A stretch of DNA of 9,575 bases, taken from positions 1 through 9,575 of the forward strand of contig JANQSQ010000009.1 of NCBI GenBank assembly GCA_028283985.1, given 5' to 3'. Positions 1 to 7,243 of the stretch are shown here, piece by piece; position 1 is the stretch's first letter, and each line of letters opens with the position of its first letter. The translations under genes were made by a program, and so were the position numbers. This stretch comes from Rhodothermales bacterium. Lineage in GTDB: Bacteria; Bacteroidota; Rhodothermia; Rhodothermales; VXPQ01. The notes beneath the pieces were generated by a model. That model searched no databases and was not told the DNA's origin. It saw only the letters and a program-made list of their open reading frames with translations.

Positions 1-2290
1 GAAACACCTGCCCGGCGAGCGGCAACCACCCGTCTTCGTCGTTATCCGGGTCGCACTCCCCCATTTCCTTGCGGCACAGCCGAAGTCTCGCCATGGGGTA
101 CCAGCCGATGGGGTTCGTGCCGATTTTGTGGTACCAGTATGCCAACGTATCCTGCACGGTGCTCCGAGCAAGCGTGGCAGAGAGATAATTGTTATCGGTT
201 CCTTTGTTGACAAGGCCGATAAAAACCGAATCCGGGAGCGTCGAAAGCGCCTCCTCGTCCGCCGGGAGATTGACTCTCAGGAACGAATACGTAGCGGGAG
301 CCGGAGGGCGGTTAAAGGTCATGTGCGATGCAGTGGGAGACTCGTCCACATCCATGCTATAGAGTTCGTCCTTCGGGAATGGGAGTCGCCAACTCTCAAG
401 AACTTGCCCAAGAGAATTTGTTCGTTCGAGCACCTCCCATCGCACATTCCATACCTTGAGGGTGAAATCGCGGGGGGCGCCGTCAGGTACCGTTGAATTG
501 CTATACTGGTTATCGTATACCGGCGCCACGAAGACAGCCGCCAGACGCGACCCGGAGGGCACAACGTATACCTGAGCCATGATATCCTCGGCGTTCCCTC
601 CAAGGAACACCCGATCCTGGTTCTGGCCGGTCTCGTAGGCCACCGTGGTCGCATCGAACGCGGCGCCTCCCCAGTTCCCGGTAATATCGAGCTTGATGGA
701 GGGGGCATTGAAATTCTCCGACGCCCGGGTGTTCACGACAATAAGCGTCACCCGCGCATACTCCCCGGAAACCGTATGCGTTTGCGTTTCGGGATCAAGG
801 TCCACGAGTTGCTTGGCCCCCGCCTCCGTTTCGGTGAACAGCCGCAGCGACAAATCGGAGCGATTGCTTGCGCCCGCAGCAATCCGGGCGTCCGTTCCTC
901 CACCCCCACCTCCGCCTCCGCCACCTGCATCCTCGAAGTCCTGGATTTCCAACTCGAGGTTCGTGACGTTCTCCCAGGTCAGATAATCGACGGCCCCGCT
1001 CGACACATTCACTGTCGTCTCGGAGGGTGCAGGCTCAATCTCGGTATCCACTGTGACCGTAGATACCGCCCTCAGGCCCTGACGGAATGGAGATTTGTAG
1101 GCATACTTTGCATCGATTCCGGTATCGTTGACGAAATTCGTGGTGTGAAAGTCCGCCACGATATCCGCCGTGGTAAGGTTGTGCTCGCCCAGAATGAGGT
1201 CGTATCCGAACACGCCGTTGAGCCACGCCCCCTTCGGGCAATAATTGACGCCCGAAGGACATTTTGCGCGCGCAATGGACCCGGTGGCTTCCGGACCGAT
1301 CCGGTCCGCAATGTAGGTGGTGAAGAGCCCTGATCGCTGGTAATCGTATTCAACCTGCCGGATCGTTCCCGGGTCGCGCCAGGTGAGCAACCGCACACGA
1401 ATCCCCTCCGGATCGTTCAGATACCGGATGGTTCGGGGGGGGAACCCGTTCAACAGTTCCGCCCATTCCGACAACCCCTCGTTGATGAAGGTCAACTCCG
1501 ATCCCGGCCCCGATTGATATGAATAATGAATCAGATGCTGGTATTCGTGCGCAATGGTTCCGCCAAGCGAGGCAACGCCTCTTCTTAGTCCCTGGGGCAG
1601 ATCGACATAAAGGATGTTGGCTGCATTCCCCTCGCCCGGATCCGGATTGGGATCCAGATCCTGCCACGTGACGTAGCCGAGCACGCAGCAATCGTCGTTG
1701 CCTTCCTCGATATCGAAGAGGAGAATATCGACCTTGCCGTCCGCATCGGGGGAATCCGGCGGATCGCCGAAAATTTCGTTGTTGTTTTCAATAAAGCCCT
1801 TGCCGGGGCGCCAGGACCCTTCGGGCGTCTCGGTAAGCACATAGGCTGAGATCTGCGCGAGTTGCTCCTCGCTGGCGACCCCCTGCTGATCGTTAGCAAC
1901 CCAGAAATTGGCGATATCGCTCTCGTCCACCAGCGTAAACTCGAGGGTTGCCCAGGAGGGTATACCTCCAATCAGACCGGTAAGCACATTGAACTCTTTT
2001 TCGGAGCCGATCTCGTAGGATACCGCGGTCTTTGCAACAGGCAACAAGCCAAGCGCTCTTGCCTCCTGATACGCCTGGAATGCCGCTACAGCTTCCGGCA
2101 TACGGGCCAGCCGGTCCGTCACGTGGATAACGCGCATCCCGTCGTCCGCCGACAGAAGAGGGTCTTCCTCGGCGACAGGGGGTTGCATGGTTTCAAGTCT
2201 GCCCGAAGACTGGGCAAACGCAGGCGATGCGGCAATCAGTAAGGCAAAACAGAAAACAGGGGAGAGACACGTGGTAAGGTGTTTGACCAT
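1..2290 (-). CDS. Secreted HExxH zinc-metallopeptidase-like protein, partial (C-terminus beyond window)
   Basis: One uninterrupted reading frame runs from ATG at 2290 off the left edge: 763 complete codons plus one base. Residues 1-26 form a clear Sec signal peptide (basic start, hydrophobic core, AFA|Q cleavage), so the protein is exported. The segment ADGKVDILLFDI precedes a zinc motif HEYQH at residues 248-252 (bases 1535-1549). NEGLSEWAE follows, with E271 as the likely third zinc ligand. This HEYQH...NEGLSE pattern resembles gluzincin peptidases of the M30/M6-like type; the family is my recognition, not a search result. Residues 456-465 are ten consecutive glycines (bases 896-925), probably a linker to beta-rich C-terminal domains. 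Near the edge, residues 747-754 (DPDNDEDG) look like a calcium-binding acidic loop. A C-terminal sorting domain may follow outside the window. No Shine-Dalgarno precedes the start, which was chosen because it gives the signal peptide. Substrate unknown. Confidence 0.85.
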   Translation of the reverse strand, partial: MVKHLTTCLSPVFCFALLIAASPAFAQSSGRLETMQPPVAEEDPLLSADDGMRVIHVTDRLARMPEAVAAFQAYQEARALGLLPVAKTAVSYEIGSEKEFNVLTGLIGGIPSWATLEFTLVDESDIANFWVANDQQGVASEEQLAQISAYVLTETPEGSWRPGKGFIENNNEIFGDPPDSPDADGKVDILLFDIEEGNDDCCVLGYVTWQDLDPNPDPGEGNAANILYVDLPQGLRRGVASLGGTIAHEYQHLIHYSYQSGPGSELTFINEGLSEWAELLNGFPPRTIRYLNDPEGIRVRLLTWRDPGTIRQVEYDYQRSGLFTTYIADRIGPEATGSIARAKCPSGVNYCPKGAWLNGVFGYDLILGEHNLTTADIVADFHTTNFVNDTGIDAKYAYKSPFRQGLRAVSTVTVDTEIEPAPSETTVNVSSGAVDYLTWENVTNLELEIQDFEDAGGGGGGGGGGTDARIAAGASNRSDLSLRLFTETEAGAKQLVDLDPETQTHTVSGEYARVTLIVVNTRASENFNAPSIKLDITGNWGGAAFDATTVAYETGQNQDRVFLGGNAEDIMAQVYVVPSGSRLAAVFVAPVYDNQYSNSTVPDGAPRDFTLKVWNVRWEVLERTNSLGQVLESWRLPFPKDELYSMDVDESPTASHMTFNRPPAPATYSFLRVNLPADEEALSTLPDSVFIGLVNKGTDNNYLSATLARSTVQDTLAYWYHKIGTNPIGWYPMARLRLCRKEMGECDPDNDEDGWLPLAGQVF

Positions 2291-2384
2291 CGGAGTGCGA
2301 GATAGGTGCCTGTGAGCAAAGAACGGGGGACGATCAGGAAAGGATAGCGGCATACGCCGGAGGTCTTGGAGTCAGGCGGAATGT

Positions 2385-2404
2385 GTACCTTGTAACAAAG
2401 GTAC
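2385..2404. promoter_or_regulatory. Palindromic operator-like site over a Bacteroidota-type -7 element
   Basis: Perfect 7-bp arms GTACCTT and AAGGTAC flank a 6-bp spacer between the divergently transcribed peptidase and lipoprotein genes. Two more outer pairs (T2382-A2407, G2383-C2406) extend it past one mismatch. Read on the minus strand, 2403-2396 is TACCTTTG, an exact match to the Bacteroidota -7 consensus TAnnTTTG. It would start transcription roughly 80-90 bases before the peptidase ATG. The -33 element is not convincing. On the plus strand the same site reads TACCTTGT, a one-sided near match that could serve the lipoprotein gene. A regulator binding here would block either promoter; that role is inference. 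Confidence 0.45.
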
Positions 2405-2446
2405 GCACACACTCGTAAAACAGTGCCCCGCCTTGTTGTTAGCAAA

Positions 2447-2857
2447 ATGAAGCCCAATGATACCGTGCGAAAACAACTGCGAATGAAGCCGTCCGGTGCA
2501 CGCAGGACCGGCGTATGGAATACATACCGCACATACAGCATCCGCTTGTGCCAAAAATACGCGATTTTTGCATGCGCGGCATGTGTTCTGGCAACCTGCC
2601 TTGTTTCGTGCACCACGGATCGCGTATCCGAAACAGACGCCATCACGGTGGAAGGCATGGTCGCCGTGCGCGGTAACGAACCTTTTGCCGCCTATGTGCT
2701 CGAGACATCGGATCGCAATACGTACGTCCTCGTCTTCCCGGAGGCCGTGGAAACCCCGGCCCGCTTGCAGGTAACGGGCCGGCTGTATCTCGGGGAATGG
2801 ATGGGACAATCGTATGCGCATATCGAAGTCCATTCGCATGAGGAACTGGCCGAGTAA
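2447..2857 (+). CDS. Small predicted lipoprotein of unknown function
   Basis: This is the only plus-strand gene in the window. A hydrophobic, cysteine-rich stretch (AIFACAACVLATC) ends in the lipobox LVSC, so a lipid-modified N-terminal cysteine (residue 55 from this start) and envelope anchoring are predicted. The mature part is about 80 residues and beta-rich: VEGMVAVRGNEPFAAYVLET, then YVLVFPE, then LQVTGRLYLGEW and AHIEV. It resembles a small OB-fold or SH3-like barrel, which is inference. I do not recognise a named family. The start is uncertain: the frame is open from GTG 2423, and ATG 2447 or ATG 2483 are possible. ATG 2447 follows an A-rich stretch, while ATG 2483 gives a shorter, more usual signal-peptide n-region. 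The gene converges on murJ with a 28-bp gap and diverges from the peptidase gene. Confidence 0.72.
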   Translation: MKPNDTVRKQLRMKPSGARRTGVWNTYRTYSIRLCQKYAIFACAACVLATCLVSCTTDRVSETDAITVEGMVAVRGNEPFAAYVLETSDRNTYVLVFPEAVETPARLQVTGRLYLGEWMGQSYAHIEVHSHEELAE

Positions 2858-2867
2858 GCCCATTCGG

Positions 2868-2885
2868 CCGGAATATTGAGTCCGG
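2868..2885. terminator. Short hairpin between convergent lipoprotein and murJ genes
   Basis: CCGGA at 2868-2872 pairs with TCCGG at 2881-2885 around an 8-base loop, in the 28-bp gap between two convergent stop codons. It could act as a weak bidirectional terminator, but the stem is only 5 bp and no T-run follows on either strand. Confidence 0.25.
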
Positions 2886-4622
2886 TTATCCGTCCTTCTT
2901 CCGGCGCTTGACGAACTGTCCGGTCAAGATATCCATTTCAGGGGCGCGTTGCAGGAGCGAGGCGCCCAGATACCCTGTTGCATACACCGATACCACGATC
3001 AGCGCTTCGATCGCAATGTGCATGTCGGGAAGAAGCCACCATACGATCCCGGCAGGCGCTGCGGCGGCCAGCGCCGTCATCGTCATGCGCCGCACACCCG
3101 TCCATGGCAGGCGGAAGGCAGGCATCATGGCCCCCATGGATCGTTGGAGACGCCATAGTTCGATCCATGCCCCTGTCGTCGCGCCCACGGCCAGCCCAAG
3201 GCTGCCCAGATACAGCGTGCGGCCTTCCGCGGCGAAACCCGCGACATCCCCCACGGCAATCCCGTCCAGCAGAAGCATCGCAGGAACCGCCACGACCGTA
3301 GACACCACGACCCGCACTACAGCGATGCGGGCCGGCGTTCGCGTATTTTTACGTGCATAGAATGCGTTTTGCAGCAGACGGGACATGGCCGTGGCAAGCA
3401 ACCCCAGTGAATAACCGGCCAAAACCAGATAGACGAGCCAGGAATCCTCGGAGCCGAATTCCCCGGTGCGGAAAAGCGCCCCGACGATAAGCAGGCCAAA
3501 AGCCAGGTATCCGATGCATGTGGGTACCGTCAGAAACAGCATCTGGTTTATGGATCGGCCCAGACGCCGCATGAATGCTTCGGTTTTCTCCAGGCCGAAG
3601 CGGGAAAGCTCGGGCAATTCGGACGCGGCCACGGACATACCGAAAAGACTTATCGGCAGAACGTACAACATCTGCGCCGGCCGCAGCGACGAGACAGCGC
3701 CGGCTGCCAGACAGGAAGCCAGCAAAAGATCGAGATAAGAGGACAATTGGTAGACGCCCCGTCCAGCCACCGCAGGTCCAAAGGCGCGTATCGCCTCCCT
3801 GACACCCGCAACCTTCGCTGAAAAGGCAAGCCGGAAGCCGCGAAGCATCCGGAACACCAGGGGCGCCTGCACTGCGAACTGTAGCAAGCCTCCCAGAAAA
3901 GCACCGTAGAACGCAGCAAACAGCAGATCGGTCCGAGCACCCGCTTGCAAGCCCGCCGTCGGCTCCAGCGCCATACGCGCACCGGCGATCAGGGCGCCGA
4001 TGATGGCCGCATTCCACAGCACGGGAGCAAAGTAAGGCAGGAAAAACCGGCGATGACTATTCAGTATGCCCAGACACCATGCCGCCAGGACCAATAGACC
4101 GGTCATCGGAAATATGATCCGTACCGCCCGTACGGCCAGTTCGAACCGGTTGATCGGCAGTTCACCCGCAGCTACTGCGACCGCATCGTCCCGAAAACCG
4201 ACCGCGAAAATCGTCACGATCGGCTCGGCAAGCAGAATACCCACCAGACTCAGCACGGCCGTAAGGGCAAGCAGCAAGCCGAAAACCGCACCGGCAAACC
4301 GGCCCGCCTCCCGTTCACGCCCCTCCTCGATCATCTTCGAGTAGATGGGAATGAACGCCGCCGAGATCGTACCCTCTCCCAAAAGATTTTGCAGCAGGTT
4401 CGGGCCCCGGAACGCTACCTGAAAAACATCGGCGTGGGCGCCCAGCCCGAAGAAATGGGCAACTACCCGCTCCCGCACGAATCCCATGAGGCGGCTGGTA
4501 AGAATCCCCGCGCCGACGACGCCGGCAGCATTGCCGGGCGGCGACGCGCCGTCATCTCCTTTGCGGACTGCCCGAACTCCCGGCTCGGGATTTTCTGCCG
4601 GTTCGAAAGGGATATCGCTCAT
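2886..4622 (-). CDS. murJ: MurJ lipid II flippase (MviN family)
   Basis: Inner-membrane transporter of the MOP superfamily that moves the peptidoglycan precursor lipid II to the outer face of the membrane. At 578 aa it is longer than the roughly 510-aa E. coli protein. About 35 extra residues come first, then the family signature TSRLMGFVRERVVAHFFGLG (residues 42-61), D65, and AFRGPNLLQNLLGEG (70-84). R44, R50 and D65 line up with the R18, R24 and D39 positions I recall as important in E. coli MurJ; Q78 sits where E. coli has R52. Many hydrophobic segments follow, consistent with about 14 helices, and the tail is basic (KRRKKDG). The start lies 5 bp after the aroQ stop, with GGGAG inside the end of aroQ as a possible ribosome site, so translational coupling is likely. 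Identification is firm; the exact start is less so because of the long polar N-terminus. Confidence 0.95.
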   Translation of the reverse strand: MSDIPFEPAENPEPGVRAVRKGDDGASPPGNAAGVVGAGILTSRLMGFVRERVVAHFFGLGAHADVFQVAFRGPNLLQNLLGEGTISAAFIPIYSKMIEEGREREAGRFAGAVFGLLLALTAVLSLVGILLAEPIVTIFAVGFRDDAVAVAAGELPINRFELAVRAVRIIFPMTGLLVLAAWCLGILNSHRRFFLPYFAPVLWNAAIIGALIAGARMALEPTAGLQAGARTDLLFAAFYGAFLGGLLQFAVQAPLVFRMLRGFRLAFSAKVAGVREAIRAFGPAVAGRGVYQLSSYLDLLLASCLAAGAVSSLRPAQMLYVLPISLFGMSVAASELPELSRFGLEKTEAFMRRLGRSINQMLFLTVPTCIGYLAFGLLIVGALFRTGEFGSEDSWLVYLVLAGYSLGLLATAMSRLLQNAFYARKNTRTPARIAVVRVVVSTVVAVPAMLLLDGIAVGDVAGFAAEGRTLYLGSLGLAVGATTGAWIELWRLQRSMGAMMPAFRLPWTGVRRMTMTALAAAAPAGIVWWLLPDMHIAIEALIVVSVYATGYLGASLLQRAPEMDILTGQFVKRRKKDG

Positions 4623-4627
4623 GCGCG

Positions 4628-5059
4628 TTATGCTCCCGCTCCGTCCAGGAAGTAGCGCACGGCCAGTTCGTATCCTTTCATGCCAAGACCCACAATCTGC
4701 CCTGCGGTTACGGCTGCCGTCAGAGAGCGATGCCGAAAAGACTCGCGGGCATGCACATTCGAAAGATGCACCTCGATGACCGGTACATTCACCGCCGCCA
4801 CCGCATCCCGCAATGCTACAGACGTATGCGTAAAAGCCCCTGGATTGAATACCACGCCCGATGCACCCTCGCCGGCCGCCTCATGAAGCGCATCGATCAG
4901 ATCGCCCTCGTGATTACTCTGAACAAACCGGAAATCTACGTCGGGAAACATAGCGCATAACGCATCCTGCATGTCGGTCAGGGTGGCGGTTCCGTAGGTT
5001 TCCGTTTCACGCGTACCCAGCAGATTCAGGTTGGGACCATTGAGAACAAACAGTTTCAT
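4628..5059 (-). CDS. aroQ: Type II 3-dehydroquinate dehydratase
   Basis: Cytoplasmic shikimate-pathway enzyme that converts 3-dehydroquinate to 3-dehydroshikimate, normally as a dodecamer. The 143-aa product has the usual family length and all hallmark blocks: NGPNLNLLGTRE (residues 7-18, with the active-site arginine R17), catalytic-loop tyrosine Y22 in TYG, QSNHEGDLID (47-56), FNPGAFTHTSVALRDA (71-86, N72 and H78), and EVHLSNVHARESFRHRS (96-112) with catalytic H98 and substrate-binding R105 and R109. The start at 5059 is favoured over the longer ATG at 5086: GGAGG sits 7 bases upstream of it and family members begin with MK-(hydrophobic)-NGPN. The gene is first in a two-gene unit with murJ and lies just downstream of the inverted-repeat-bounded element at 5105-5272. 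All catalytic residues are present, so it should be active. Confidence 0.97.
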   Translation of the reverse strand: MKLFVLNGPNLNLLGTRETETYGTATLTDMQDALCAMFPDVDFRFVQSNHEGDLIDALHEAAGEGASGVVFNPGAFTHTSVALRDAVAAVNVPVIEVHLSNVHARESFRHRSLTAAVTAGQIVGLGMKGYELAVRYFLDGAGA

Positions 5060-5066
5060 AGGGTAT

Positions 5067-5071
5067 CCTCC
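5067..5071 (-). promoter_or_regulatory. Shine-Dalgarno site of aroQ
   Basis: Read on the minus strand, GGAGG lies 7 bases before the ATG at 5059. It is the best ribosome-binding site in the window and decides the start against the ATG at 5086. Most other genes here have no clear equivalent. Confidence 0.8.
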
Positions 5072-5104
5072 GGGCCGTTCATGCAAGAGAGGCGGATATG
5101 GAAA

Positions 5105-5272
5105 TATAGGATACTCTGATCAAAACCACTTCGCTCAGCGCTTTACGTTCACATGGAAAGGACATCATGATTCCATCGTTGAAATCAGCGGGAAACACTG
5201 CGGATTCGGGGCAGTGCGGGCGTGAAGCGCCCTTCGGGAGGCTGCGAGGGGACTTAATCAGAGTATCCTATA
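5105..5272. repeat. 168-bp element with perfect 16-bp terminal inverted repeats and internal hairpins
   Basis: TATAGGATACTCTGAT (5105-5120) is repeated in perfect inverted form at 5257-5272; two further pairs follow a single mismatch. The 136-bp interior has no credible gene. It holds three stem-loops: ATGGAA/TTCCAT (5153-5176, 12-base loop), CACTGC/GCAGTG (5196-5216, 9-base loop) and GGGCG/CGCCC (5218-5232, 5-base loop). The outermost TA on each side could be a TA target duplication, leaving ends of TAGGATACTC. That would suit a miniature element mobilised by an IS630/Tc1-type transposase. An invertible segment before aroQ-murJ, or a structured RNA, fits equally well. On the minus strand TGGTTTTG (5131-5124) is one mismatch from TAnnTTTG and points toward aroQ. 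The element fills most of the 246-bp gap between the hydrolase stop and the aroQ start. Confidence 0.6.
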
Positions 5273-5305
5273 CGGCTAAACGACGTGGGGCAGAGAATCG
5301 TGCCG

Positions 5306-6109
5306 TCAGAGGCCCGTTTCGAATGCCAATCCGTCGTATCCGAGCCGAATGCCTTCCGGCAAACGAGCGTCGGCGTCGGCATGCAGGGTGCTATGTGTCA
5401 TATGGGTAAAATACGTTTGCCGGGCGCCAATGCGCTGCGCTGCGCGGACCGCCTCGTCAAAGGAAAAGTGGGTCGGATGCCCTTCCTCGCGCAGGGCATC
5501 GAGAACCAGCACATCCAGGTCCTGCAGCAAATCGAAACTTTCTTCCGGAATACGATTGGTGTCCGTCAGATAGGCGAACTTGCCTATCCGGTATCCGAAA
5601 AGGGGCAGGGACCCATGATACGCATCAATGGGAATAACGGACACCGAGCAGGAGGAATCGCTGCGCCCGGTTACGGTAAAAGGGCCATCGACAGCCTGCA
5701 AAACCAGATTGGGGACCCCGGGATACGAACCGTCCTCAAAGATATAGGTGAACATCTTTTGCAGGACTTCTACCGTATTGCAACGGGCGTAACAAGGAAC
5801 GGGGCGGCGGTTTTTGAACAGAAAAGGACGGAGGTCGTCAATCCCGCCCACATGGTCGAAATGGTGGTGCGTGAACAGAACCGCATCAATATGCCGGATA
5901 TCTTCGCGAAGCGCCTGCCTGCGAAAATCCGGTCCAATGTCGATGAGAATGCGGAGTCCCTGCGTCTCGAACACGCATGCGCTCCGGGTACGTTCGTCGC
6001 GGGGATCCTCGGAAGTGCATACAGGACACGCGCACCCTATTACGGGAACGCCGGTGGATGTACCCGTGCCGAGCAGGGTCACTCGAATACGGTCCTCATT
6101 CCGTGTCAT
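5306..6109 (-). CDS. MBL-fold metallohydrolase, PhnP-like
   Basis: A 267-aa metallo-beta-lactamase-fold protein that should bind two metals and hydrolyse a phosphodiester-type or related bond in the cytoplasm. It opens with LLGTGTSTGVPVIGCACPVC (residues 12-31), the start typical of the PhnP-like group, in which the cysteines (C26, C28, C31) can bind a structural zinc. The core motif HHHFDH is at 81-86 (THHHFDHVGGIDDLRPF). Further likely ligands are H165 (AYHGS), D183 (LTDTNRIP) and the H236/H239/H243 region (THMTHSTLH). The end, LPEGIRLGYDGLAFE, is also typical. PhnP itself is a phosphoribosyl cyclic phosphodiesterase of phosphonate breakdown, but no phn genes are nearby, so the substrate is open and I give no symbol. 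Its start overlaps the end of the upstream 97-aa gene by 14 bp, indicating coupled translation. Confidence 0.9.
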   Translation of the reverse strand: MTRNEDRIRVTLLGTGTSTGVPVIGCACPVCTSEDPRDERTRSACVFETQGLRILIDIGPDFRRQALREDIRHIDAVLFTHHHFDHVGGIDDLRPFLFKNRRPVPCYARCNTVEVLQKMFTYIFEDGSYPGVPNLVLQAVDGPFTVTGRSDSSCSVSVIPIDAYHGSLPLFGYRIGKFAYLTDTNRIPEESFDLLQDLDVLVLDALREEGHPTHFSFDEAVRAAQRIGARQTYFTHMTHSTLHADADARLPEGIRLGYDGLAFETGL

Positions 6110-6389
6110 CCGCTTCGTACAATTCCGCCGGCTCGTGCTGCCGCCATATTTCCTCGACGGCGGCGCGCACAGAGGGTTTTAGAAAGATATCGTCGATAGG
6201 CAATCCCCGAAGGCTGTTCGCCAGCACGACCAGTTGCTCTTCGGGAAGATGCTGCTTGTTCAACACAATAATTTCCTCATCGGCAATCTTACACCGTCCA
6301 CCCCGGAAATTACCTTTCTCCATACGCACCTCCAGACCAAACCCGGCAGCCGCTTCCCTCAGCTCTTCAAGGATGTATTTTGTCTTCAT
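6096..6389 (-). CDS. Small conserved-looking cytoplasmic protein of unknown function
   Basis: A 97-aa product without signal peptide or membrane segment. It starts with an amphipathic helix (YILEELREAAAGFG), then a strand-turn block EKGNFRGGRC (residues 24-33), IIVLNKQHLPEEQLVVL (41-57), and a final helical acidic tail. The RGGRC and VLNK-H blocks look conserved, and I believe similar short hypotheticals occur in Bacteroidota/Rhodothermota, but I cannot name the family. The frame is open back to ATG 6428, which would add 13 residues (MQWVSYPLHTDVP). I prefer 6389 because MKTKYILEEL is a natural start; neither has a good Shine-Dalgarno. Its stop overlaps the start of the PhnP-like hydrolase by 14 bp, so the two are probably expressed as one unit. 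A helper or regulatory role for the hydrolase is only a guess. Confidence 0.78.
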   Translation of the reverse strand: MKTKYILEELREAAAGFGLEVRMEKGNFRGGRCKIADEEIIVLNKQHLPEEQLVVLANSLRGLPIDDIFLKPSVRAAVEEIWRQHEPAELYEADDTE

Positions 6390-6457
6390 CGGGACGTCCG
6401 TATGTAAAGGATAGGATACCCATTGCATTGTGCGCCGGGATGTTCGGAACCCTGCGG

Positions 6458-7240
6458 TTACCAGTTCAGACCCAATGCAATCATGTGCCGGGACCCGAGG
6501 TAATCATGCCGGGTCTGGCCGGGTTCCAGGATCAGGTTCGCCTCGCCCACCCGCCAGGACTGTGTACGGAATCCGTATCCCGCTGACAAACCAAAGCGCC
6601 CGAACACCTCGCGAATATGTACACGCGCACCCGTATCCACCAGCCAGGCCATACCCGTGCTTCCCCCAAAAGAACGCAGCGCTACACCCAATGCCGGAGC
6701 GGCCCGTGCCTCTAAACGGACATTTTTGCCTCGCTCCGTACTCCCGCCCAGGCCAGCGCCCAAAGCAATCACCGTCACCTGAAACGATCCAAAGGGGGAA
6801 TCCGCCTGCCCTTTCGGCGCTACGCGACGGTAGTTCGTCTGCAACGTCAGAGGAAGGTATAGCCGGGACGTCTCCGATGCCCCGATGCTGAAGAGGCGGC
6901 TCCAGGTTGCCAGGGAAACATCCAGCAGCCTCGTACTGTGATCCGCGGTGGAACTTTCCGGCCCATAGGTTACGGTCGCGGAGATATTGGCTCGCGCGTA
7001 CATAATACCATAGGCCGGGCCGATGAACATCGGCGCCCCTTCGGTCGGGCCATTCGTGTCAGGCTGAAAATCGACGGTCTGCCAGACAATCGAAAGCACT
7101 CCGGCGCGTTGCTGCGCTACCCTTCCGTAGGAAAAAAGCTGTGCATGAGCCTCCGGAACCACCGGAAAAGAAGCGCAAGCGAGCAATAACGCCAGCGTAA
7201 CGCCTGCAACCGGAAACAACGAACTTCTGCGAGGAAACAT
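6458..7240 (-). CDS. Predicted outer-membrane beta-barrel protein, unknown function
   Basis: A 260-aa protein with a basic, hydrophobic signal sequence ending EAHA|Q (cleavage after residue 33). LLAC at residues 19-22 also loosely resembles a lipobox, but the AHA site fits better. The mature chain alternates hydrophobic and polar residues with many glycines and aromatics (AYGIMYARANISATVTYG, VTVIALGAGLGGS, FGLSAGYGFRTQSWRVG). It ends in ALGLNW, a C-terminal aromatic strand typical of outer-membrane barrels. The size suits a barrel of roughly 8-12 strands. No named family is recognised. AGGA lies 11 bases before the ATG and is part of an 11-mer shared with the ends of the element at 5105-5272. 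The gene starts 57 bp after the RNase E/G stop and probably shares its transcript; its own stop is 68 bp before the 6389 start of the next gene. Confidence 0.8.
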   Translation of the reverse strand: MFPRRSSLFPVAGVTLALLLACASFPVVPEAHAQLFSYGRVAQQRAGVLSIVWQTVDFQPDTNGPTEGAPMFIGPAYGIMYARANISATVTYGPESSTADHSTRLLDVSLATWSRLFSIGASETSRLYLPLTLQTNYRRVAPKGQADSPFGSFQVTVIALGAGLGGSTERGKNVRLEARAAPALGVALRSFGGSTGMAWLVDTGARVHIREVFGRFGLSAGYGFRTQSWRVGEANLILEPGQTRHDYLGSRHMIALGLNW

Positions 7241-7243
7241 AAC

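Noticed and set aside
319..1971. Several short minus-strand frames across the left third that could suggest a decayed gene
   Set aside because: They are in other frames than the continuous 763-codon peptidase frame, which has no stop or frameshift; the gene is intact as far as visible.
5027..5086. Longer aroQ start at 5086
   Set aside because: The added residues MHERPGGYP are not family-like and the strong GGAGG site belongs to ATG 5059.
5285..6199. Plus-strand frame of 304 codons
   Set aside because: Complete shadow of the PhnP-like hydrolase, whose motifs are unambiguous on the other strand.
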